The notes below the pieces were generated by a model. The model searched no databases and was not told the DNA's origin. It was given only the letters and a program-made list of their open reading frames with translations. Positions 56,590-64,000 of a stretch of DNA of 64,000 nt are shown in pieces (the first letter of the stretch is position 1; each line of letters starts with the position of its first letter). The position numbers and the translations under genes are program-made. Source of the stretch: Simmondsia chinensis (lineage: Eukaryota; Streptophyta; Magnoliopsida; Caryophyllales; Simmondsiaceae); the NCBI GenBank assembly GCA_018398585.1, contig JAGTTD010000001.1, positions 6,822,501 to 6,886,500 on the forward strand, written 5' to 3'.

Positions 56590-57115
56590 ATCAATACATG
56601 AGCATGATGAGGTAATCCATCTAATACTATTTGGTTTTAAGAGAAGAGCTTATATGAACTTATACGTGGATATATTGTATGTGAATTCCATGGACCGAGC
56701 CTTAAGGCCTAATGAAATTTAACATGGCAGAAGAGTAGGTGGATATCCGGGCTTTTCACATGGTATTAGAGCAGGTGGATAATCTCGGGCTCTTGTTTGA
56801 TACATCGTATCCTTGAAAAAGAGGGATTTATTTGAATTTATTGCATTGACGGCCTCTCTAATGAATTTTTGATCCAACTGGACGTAATTTCCAATTAGAT
56901 AGGAGAAGGCGAGGGGTGCAGTTGAAGAAGACTCATATTTGAGGGGGGAGAGTTAGAAACCCCACATGTGAGATAGAAGAGTTCTACATATAAGCTTTAT
57001 GAATTACTTCACTTAATGTTAATTAGTCTTAGGATGAAGCCTCAAATGAGCTTACATGTGCATTTCATGCGTACTAACTCTGTGAGTTGGGCGTAAATGC
57101 CCCGTGAAATTTAAC
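56590..57115 (+). mobile_element. Small decayed LTR element with duplicated primer site
   Basis: A left LTR part (to 56724, ending TTTAACA) and a right LTR (about 56951-57115, starting TTAGAAACCCCACATG and ending TTTAACA) share CTTA-ATG and GAAATTTAACA blocks. Between them lie TGGTATTAGAGC (56760-56771), an iMet primer site with one C-to-T change, about 180 bp without coding, and a polypurine-like GAGGGGGGAGAG (56941-56952). A mutated second copy of the primer region lies at 56724-56750. Non-autonomous and TRIM-like. Boundaries are approximate. Confidence 0.55.
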
Positions 57116-57282
57116 ATTTATATATTACATCTTGTATTTTCACATTGGGTAATATTATTGCCTGAGCCAAATTGTTATTGGCAGAGCAAGATCATAGTTT
57201 TTAAGATAATTTTATAACTATCGTTGTTTGTAGATCACATCATTTCTTTGGTAATTTTAAATTCTGCCTTGATTTGGAGTGA

Positions 57283-57566
57283 ACAAAAATCGGTCCAAAC
57301 CAATTTACCAGACTGGATGGACTGACCACATATCGGTCTGGTCTTTGGTCCTAGCATATGGATTTAATCGATCTTCTATCAGGTCTGGTTCGGTCCTGCC
57401 CAAGACTGGAAAACCCGAAGACCGATCAACATTAGTTTCTCATTTAATATTTTAGGTACATAATTTTAATATATACTATATGTATTTAAAAATATTAAAT
57501 CTTAGAAAATTAAATATGTATTTGTTTACTATTTAGTGAATATATAATTATCATGTATAATCATCC

Positions 57567-57599
<33 letters not shown>

Positions 57600-57857
57600 A
57601 ATTATACCATTATCGTTATTTTTTAATTTTTAACTTCCATATGGAAATGTTTTTCTTCTTATAATTGCACTAATTAGATGAAAAATTGGTCCAAACCTTC
57701 TGGTCCAATTCGGACCGGTTTTAACTGGTCTTCTACTGGACTGACCTGATTTTAATCAGTCTAATCCCCAATCTCATGATTTGATATAGTTCGATCTTTA
57801 ATCCAGTCCGATCTGGTTCGGTCCGATCTTGGACCAATGTGGACTCGTAGCCCTGAA
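57283..57857. mobile_element. hAT-like MITE with GGTCC/GGACC inverted words
   Basis: Left part ATCGGTCCAAACC and right part GATCTTGGACCAAT are inverted relatives, and the interior carries many CTGGTC/GACCGG words on both arms. This is a pattern of common plant hAT-like MITEs. An (AT)n tract sits at about 57571-57596. Exact ends and 8-bp duplication unresolved. Confidence 0.45.
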
Positions 57858-57897
57858 AATAACAATTCGCTTTATATTGGGGTGGGGTTATCCATGT

Positions 57898-58815
57898 AGA
57901 GGTCGTTTTGTATGAGAAAATGAATTTGTAAGAGTGGGAATGAGGGAATGTGAATGGCTTTTTGGGAGTGGGAATGACCCTGTCATTTTCACTCCTCCAT
58001 TTGGTATATGTGTGGAATAGAGATGGAAAGAAGTAAAATAGTCCTTCACATATTTGGTATGCACTAGTGGGAATGAATATAAATAAAGTAGTTTATCAAA
58101 ATACTCTCCAATAGATAAATAAATTTTCCAAGTCTATATACATTATGTATATTTTTTTAATGTCATTTTAATTAGATAATTATTAGTATTATTTATTTTC
58201 TTATATTAAAAAACTACGTAATCTTTTTAAAGAAAATAACAATTGCAATTCTTTTTTCAAAGCTTTTAACTAATACCAATATAGAAAAGTAATTTTTTTA
58301 TTAAATCACAACAACTTTTCAAAAACCACTTTGAAATAAAATTTTCAATCAACTAACAAAGATAATACTGTAAGTCTTTTGTTAATATACATTTTGATTT
58401 ATTATATAAGTACTATATATTTTAATTACCTATTTTATAATATGAAATATAAATAATATTTATTTATTTTCTATACAACAATAGTTTAAGTATTGTTTAT
58501 CCACTTTATTCTAGACGAGCAGGCAATCAACATCTTACACTATTATAAATTATCTATTCAACAAACTCACTATGTCTATGAATTATCTAGATTTATTATT
58601 TATAAATAATTAAATAAAGTCCCCCCAGAAGGGGGAAGGCAGTGTCATCTATCCTCCCAAACCCCGTTTATGCGGGAGCCCTTGAGGCACTGGATTGTTG
58701 TTGTTGTTGAATTAAATAAAGTAAAAATTACATGGAAAGTAAAATAGTAAAAAAAATTGTGGACCCCGCCACTTTTCATTCCCATGGGAATGGATATCCA
58801 AATGCAGCCTCCACA
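57898..58815. mobile_element. Possible MITE with GAGGNNGNNTTTGNAT ends
   Basis: The left end GAGGTCGTTTTGTATGAG and the inverted right end GAGGCTGCATTTGGATATCC share a GAGG--G--TTTG-AT pattern. GTGGGAATG-type words recur near both ends. No transposase. A truncated SINE (58621-58709) inserted into it later. Confidence 0.4.
58621..58709 (+). mobile_element. 5'-truncated Au-like SINE with 13-bp target duplication
   Basis: Only the last 89 bp remain: CCCCGTTTATGCGGGAGCCC, then GGCACTGGATTGTTGTTGTT. It is flanked by the perfect duplication AATTAAATAAAGT at 58608-58620 and 58710-58722. Truncation came with insertion, as in LINE-driven retroposition. Confidence 0.88.
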
Positions 58816-59158
58816 TTAGCCATCAGATTATTGAATTTTGGAATTTACTAGTATTACTTATACCTATAATTTTCAATTTTCAGAAAAGAAATTTTTTTAC
58901 TGAAAACCACCTATATTTTAGATGAGATATCAGAAAACTATCTAACTTTTCTAATTTTTTAAAGTCACATCTAGACTTTTCAATAATTTTTCGATGTCAC
59001 ACCTAATGCTAAGATCTTTCAATTTTTGTTTAATGAAACGTTGAGTTTTGAGGTATAAATGCATCAAAACACCAACTTTAGCTTAATTTAATTATATTTT
59101 ATTAAGTAATATATTTTGCAAATGATGAAATTACCCTTCACATTTGAATTTGTAAAAT

Positions 59159-60257
59159 TGTTATGGGTTCAGCGCACTGCAACGGGCTTTTGCCACTAAC
59201 AAAAATTTAGAAGTGCTTTTTATTTGTATTTATAACTTGTTAGGTGCTATTATTCAAGACTTATACAAAACAACTCAGATAAAACAATTTACACAAGACA
59301 CTCAAAGTAACAAACGGTAATGACTCCAAGATCTCAGATCTTGCCTCAATAGAACCAACTTAAACTAGACCAGGACTGATTACAACACAAAATACTCCAC
59401 AGACCTCAAATACAACTCCAGATTCAAGAAAACAAATGAATTTAGTTGAGTTAGAAGTATACCTCCCCTTGTGAACTTAAAATTTTACCAAGATTTGCAA
59501 GCAAGATGCTCACACCATCCAGTAAGGCTCTGCGTTCAGCAATAACAGCAGCGTTCGGACCTACACCGAACACGAACAGAGCACACCAGCCACGAACCGG
59601 CCTCCAACAGCGCAAACGAAGCTCCACGAACACGAAATCACTTCGAACCAAGGCTCACGAGGCTGGAACCTTCGATTATTTTGGCTCAGCGGTTCGTATT
59701 TAGGGTTAGGGTTTCTAAGAGAGCCTTAGAGAGATAGAATCGCCAGAGAGAGAAGGGGAGAGAAGGAGAATGATAGTTTCAATACCTCTCCAACCCTAAA
59801 CCTCAGCAATATATAGCCCTCCAAGCTTCAACCTAATGAAACCCTAATACTCATCATAGCCGTTGATTAAAAATCTATCTAACGGACGAACCTTACCCAC
59901 GGAATGCACAGCGTGAGCCCCAGATCTGGTGACACGCGTCGAGGCTCGAACGGCTATGATGGAGTGAAGGAATCTTCTCGAAGAAGCCTCATCAGGGAAA
60001 CCCTAACGGGTCTCTGATTTTGGGGAGAGAGAGATGAGGGTTGAATATCATACAGCTGTAGAAGACCCTCTAATTTCAGCTTTTAGGGCAGGTCAGTACA
60101 ATAGGGTAAGCCGGGCAACCTGTTCTGGCAAGCAGTACAGTACAACACGGGCAACTGGGTACAACCGGGCAGCTGGTAACAGTAACTCGGGCAGCTGGGC
60201 AGCTTATAAACAATGTAATTAGTACCACAAGTGAGGGACAATTATCACATTGCCCCA
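59159..60257 (-). mobile_element. Probable solo LTR nested in the Mutator-like element
   Basis: A ~1.1 kb block with higher GC than the TIR arms. Read on the minus strand it has U3-like sequence, a TATATAT box, a pyrimidine-rich TCTCCCCTTCTCTCTCTGG leader, an AATAAAA signal near the end and a terminal CCATAACA. Flanks share AAAT (59155-59158 and 60258-60261). Short frames inside (for example 59506-59703 on +) have no domain. It could also be a captured host promoter region, as in Pack-MULEs. Confidence 0.5.
59809..59815 (-). promoter_or_regulatory. TATA box in the nested LTR
   Basis: Minus-strand GCTATATATTGC, about 60 bp before a CT-rich leader. It supports minus-strand transcription of the block. 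Confidence 0.45.
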
Positions 60258-60879
60258 AAATATAAGAATTCAAATTTATCTCAAAGCAAAACGCAGAGTT
60301 TTGCACTCCCCTAAATGTTAATTGACGCATTTTATATTTACATAATTTTTCAATATTTTTTTCCAAATCAATTTAGGAAATTAATATTTAGACTGACCTA
60401 CATCATATATTTACCAAACACAACATAATTCATTGATAAAAAACAAGTTTTGTTGAGGGTAGTTTGGTAATTTCGTATTTGCTTTAATGAAAAGTTAACC
60501 GTGTTAGCATTGGGTGTGACATTGAAAATTTTTGGAAAAGTTTAGGTGTGACTTTGAAAAGTTAGAAAAGTTAGGTGGTTTTCTGATACCTCACCTAAAA
60601 TGTAGGTGGTTTTTAGTAAAAAGCCCCTTTCAGAAAATGAGAAAATTGAATCATCTGAACCCATTTTTTTTTAGTTTTCTACATTGTTATGATTTTTCAC
60701 CCATAAACATGCTTTTTTAATAAAAAATAAAAATTCAGGATAAAATAGCCCATCTCGTTGGAGTCTACACCGCAGATCCAAATAGTATAGCCCATCTCGT
60801 TGCTTACTCACTCCAATTAGCCTTCTCTAGTGTAGATCTTGTATAACACAAAATTCAAGTTAAAATATAAATGCACATT

Positions 60880-61495
60880 TTCCATCTCATGTTAGTTTGC
60901 TCATTGACAATAGGTTACAATGAAAACCAGGCATTCGTAAATCATTGTTAAGAATTAGGCCTTTTGAAATTGAGACTTGAGCAATATGTGAAACAGGCAA
61001 GCTTTCCCCATTGGGTAGTTTAACAGACCTCACTTTGAAGTTAGCCACAACATTGTCCATAATACTTAACGATGAGGTCATATGATCTCATGCTCCAGTA
61101 TCCGTGATCCAAGAACCAGAACAAATCAAAGCCTGACCAGTTCAAACATTTGTAACAAACTTTATCTCGATATATGACCCAAAGGACGAAGATAAAACGA
61201 AGAAAAAGTATGAACTACTCCCCCTGATGTGGGAACGATTATAGAACCTAGATTAGACGTAGTGCTAGACATTGCTAATAAAATTGAACAAATTCAAAAG
61301 CAAGAAAAACTGGCTCAATTGACAGCACCAAAACAAAAGAAAATGGCTCAATTGATAGAAGCACTCTGCCAATGCAAAGGGAATGTGGCCAAGACAGGTT
61401 GTTCCTCTTCAAACTAGGCAAGGACCCACTCGGCCAAAACAGAGAGGAAAGACGAGAATTCTAGTGGATCAAGTTTTGCTCTAATACCACGTAAA
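60880..61495 (-). pseudogene. Ty1/copia remnant: protease and gag tail next to primer site
   Basis: On the minus strand: GSWITDTGA then, after a stop, DHMTSSLS (61120-61075) and VKLPNGESLPVSHIAQVSIS, MPGFHCNLLSMSKLT (to 60887). This is the protease-to-pre-integrase segment of Ty1/copia polyproteins. At 61470-61484 GTGGTATTAGAGCAAAAC is an iMet-type primer site with one C-to-T change, so the 5' LTR would lie from 61496 rightwards. Most of gag and everything after the pre-integrase region are deleted. Confidence 0.82.
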
Positions 61496-61699
61496 AAATT
61501 GAAACTCAACAATAACAAACGACAAAATAAGAATGCTTGGAATGAATTGAAAATTGGATGATTTACATTTATCAAAATTACTGATGTACCATATATTTAC
61601 AATATTTTATTTCTCATTCATGCAACATATTTGGCTTTTAAATATGTATTTTGTAGTAATCTAGGTATATTTAGGCTTAGAGTGCAATGGAGCAAACAA

Positions 61700-63250
61700 A
61701 GGTTGAAAAGCTGCAGAATTAAGTATAATTGAGGCATATTTGAAGACTATTATGCGAAACTTGACCATGTGTGCAAAGGACGTACGCATCGGGTCAGGAT
61801 TCAGTAGAAAAGAGCCTTTCCTTGGGCGCGTGGATCGATTAACCATAATCTTATGACCCAATACTTTTATGATATAATACTTTGGCAATCGGTTAAGCTT
61901 CAATAGATTTGGCAATCGGTTTAGCTTAAAACGAGCAAAAGATCAAAAAAAGAGTATTTATGACCCAATACTTTGCCAATCCACTGATAACACTACTAGG
62001 CTCATGTGGATATCTTCGAGGGCTTCGATTTGGAATATAATTTGTCCCGTAACTCCTTACAAATCAAACGATATGCGCGTTTTAAGTTAAATGCGCAAGC
62101 TGTCAACGGTGGCCGATCGATCGGGGGGCATCTGGACCATATCCATAACCACGCCCCACCTATAAATAGAGAGGGGGAGGCTTACTTTTTCATCTTTTTC
62201 CATACTTCCTCTCCTCCTCTCCTTCCTGAAGTCGTTACGAGATCCAAAGCGTTCTCAAATATCGAATTGCAGATGGTCAGAATGCTGGCCGAATCAAAGT
62301 AAGGATCAACGTCAATGTCAATTGAGGGAGTCTTCACTTCTAGTTTTTATTCATTATTATTTTAGATTTGAATAATATATAAAGCTCCCATGGAGGACTA
62401 GACTCTTTTAATTCAGGGATGGAGGGCGGATAGCCGTCCATATCCCAGATTTATATTATGTTATTGACAATGGTTTTGTTATGTTATTTACGCTCCTCTA
62501 TGGAGAATTTATGATTTTTGTTTTTTTTTTGTGTGCTTGTAGCCATGTTTAGATCTCCAAATTATTAGCGTTTTTCTACGAGCTTGTAGCCTGGGCCATA
62601 ACATGACAGTTTTTCACGTGTGGTTACGGTTGAGGTTGTACCCAACTTTGAACACAATCTTTTATACAAATTAATACTTAATTAGGAGTGACAAAGGAAT
62701 TTGTTAGTACTATCGAGAAAATCCATGCTAAACTTAGGATGATAAGATGGGTTATGCCCTAGTTCATTGCTCCATGCCCTAACTTAAGCATTAGCTCAGG
62801 TTTAATATTAAATTAGAAGCAAGAAAGAAATTAAGTAGTGGTAATAAGATAACCTATGCTACACGTAGAGTGATATGATAGGTTATGCCTTTAGAGTAGT
62901 TCATTACCCTAAGCCCTAGTCTAAATATTAATCCAGGCTTAGTACTTGTAGCCTAAGCCCCCTAAATCGTTGTCATGGTATAATATAATGGCGGGATATG
63001 AGTAAAGCTATTCTGAATTCATTCCCTAAACTAACCTTAATTGAACACATTTAGTGTAGGTTTTATTGCTTTCTTTAGTTAATTAATTATCCAAACAATC
63101 AACAAAAACCCAAAAATCCAATCACTCATTAATAACGAAATCCGACTTAACTCTGATTCTTTGTAGATACGACCCATATACTCGATTTAGCTATGAAGAT
63201 CTCATACGCTTACGGGTACACGATTTCAAAATACATTTTAAAACACACCA
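61700..63250 (+). repeat. 5' LTR of an Athila-like Ty3/gypsy element (left boundary uncertain)
   Basis: The right end is fixed at ...AAACACACCA (63250) by the primer site that follows. It contains a strong TATA box at 62161 and a CT-rich leader. The left edge lies somewhere between about 61500 and 62000; TGATAACACT at 61985 is one candidate. A direct repeat TTGGCAATCGGTT occurs at about 61882 and 61908. Long LTR and lineage fit Athila. Confidence 0.6.
62161..62168 (+). promoter_or_regulatory. TATA box of the Athila-like LTR
   Basis: TATAAATAGAGAGGG followed by a pyrimidine-rich leader (CTCTCCTCCTCTCC) is a typical plant LTR core promoter. Confidence 0.65.
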
Positions 63251-63256
63251 AGTTTT

Positions 63257-63275
63257 TGGTGCCGTTTCCGAGGAA
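63257..63275 (+). other. Primer binding site of Athila-like element
   Basis: TGGTGCCGTTTCCGAGGA resembles TGGCGCCGTTGCCGGGGA, the tRNA-Asp-type primer site common in Athila elements, with three differences, at least two of them C-to-T or G-to-A. Confidence 0.8.
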
Positions 63276-63499
63276 TCGGTAGGCTAAGTTTGATTTAGCT
63301 ATTAATGAGTTCTTTTTGTGGTTTATTTCTATCTGTCCTTTTTTTTTAAAAAACTTTTGGGTTGTTGTCAAAGTGGATTCAACTCGCTTTCCATATTGTA
63401 TGCACGGTAGACGCTTACTCAATCTAGAATTGTTACCCATATGTTCGAGAAATTAAGTTAGCTTTATCCGCCTTGAGGCGATACGAGGCAAGTGCGAAT

Positions 63500-64000
63500 C
63501 CATCTCCAACCATGACCAACTTTGTAACTCATACGATTGGGGACCACTTTACCTCCCAAACGTATGTCACTTCTGCTGGGTAACGTAAACTTTGAAATCA
63601 AGCCAGGGACCATCAACATGCTTCCCACTTTTAATGGGAAGCTGATTGAGAGCCCATATGTGCACCTTAATGCATTCATTGAAATTTGTGAAGCATGTCA
63701 CTATTAAGGTGTCTTGATTAATGCTGTTAGACTCGCCTTTTTCCATTTTCGTTAAAAGAAGTAGCTAAAAGATGGTTTTAGTCCCTTCTGAGGGGTGAAA
63801 TCACCACTTGGAATGACCTCTAACAAAAGTTCCTGATCAAGTTTTATCCTAAAGCTAGAACTAATGGCCGTTAGGCGTGCAATCAATAGTTTTGAACAAA
63901 AAGATCATGAGCAATTTCACGAAAGTTGGGATAGATTTAAGGAGCTTCTTAGAAGCTATCCCCACCACGGGTCACCTAAGTGGGCTCTTGTGCAAAACGT
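63500..64000 (+). pseudogene. Athila-like gag, N-terminal part, cut by window end
   Basis: Frames at 63500-64000 encode MTNFVTHTIGDHFTS, INMLPTFNGKLIESPYVHL, ITTWNDL, FLIKFYPKARTN, FEQKDHEQFHESWDRFKELL and YPHHG-PKW, in the order of the gag capsid domain of Athila/Tat gypsy elements. Frameshifts near 63585, 63700 and 63880 and point stops break it. The gene and the rest of the element continue beyond the window. Confidence 0.75.

Larger units (their letters stand above)
58888..60627. mobile_element. Mutator-like element with long TIRs and 10-bp target duplication
   Basis: The left arm (58888 to about 59130) and right arm (about 60400-60627) are long inverted repeats: TTACTGAAAACCACCTATAT against TTACTAAAAACCACCTACAT, continuing through AACTTTTCTAA, AAAGTCACA and ATGTCACACC blocks. 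Both sides are flanked by TTTCAGAAAA (58878-58887 and 60628-60637), a perfect 10-bp duplication fitting MULEs (9-11 bp). The right TIR ends in GGGGC; the left has AAAT in its place, again transition-type decay. No transposase is encoded. The interior is taken up by a solo LTR. Confidence 0.82.

Overview
This window looks like nuclear DNA of a flowering plant, probably a eudicot. It is AT-rich, has no bacterial-style operons, and is packed with plant-type retrotransposons and small DNA transposons. I found no intact single-copy host gene and no tRNA, rRNA or CRISPR. Essentially all recognisable coding capacity is mobile-element derived and broken by stops and frameshifts, apart from a captured F-box gene and a spliced accessory gene that sit inside a large LTR retrotransposon. 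A CRM-like element and heavy nesting suggest heterochromatin, possibly pericentromeric; this is inference.

Layout, left to right: (1) ~600-6822, a nearly full-length L1-type LINE (A) on +, with an RRM-containing ORF1 and an ORF2 carrying endonuclease, reverse transcriptase (RT), zf-RVT and RNase H. (2) AT-rich spacer with a long (AT)n tract. (3) 9540-11650, a 5'-truncated LINE (B). (4) AT-rich spacer ending in a Helitron-like 3' terminus at 13740. (5) 13750-18347, LINE C, of the same 3'-tail family as B. (6) 18552-31842, two paralogous copies of a ~1.1 kb noncoding unit. Copy A is split by a Reina-like Ty3/gypsy element (19252-24541, target duplication TAATT). Copy B is split by a CRM-like Ty3/gypsy element on - (25451-30585) and a SINE.

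(7) 31846-50175 is a minus-strand LINE (D) blown apart by later insertions. A 12 kb Tat-lineage Ty3/gypsy element (32123-44103, on -) splits its RNase H region from its zf-RVT region. A Copia-like solo LTR (44983-48274) splits the part upstream of zf-RVT, and that LTR is itself interrupted by a TRIM (45023-46086). The Tat element has dual RNase H, and between pol and its 3' LTR it carries two antisense (+) genes, each with its own TATA box: an F-box gene and a four-exon-like gene with a Transposase_28-type domain and a coiled coil. A ~115-bp tandem array separates them.

(8) 50176-58850 holds LTR remnants, SINEs, MITE-like hAT elements and a GC-rich retroposon with degenerate target duplications. 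(9) 58888-60627 is a Mutator-like element with a perfect 10-bp target duplication and a nested solo LTR. (10) 60880-61495 is a Copia remnant on -. (11) From ~61.6-62.0 kb to the window end is the 5' LTR, primer site and gag start of an Athila-like element.

The genes do not form a pathway. The logic is insertion history: gag/PR/RT/RNH/IN sets for LTR elements, EN/RT sets for LINEs, and SINEs using LINE machinery. Many inactivating changes are consistent with C-to-T (or G-to-A) decay of methylated DNA.
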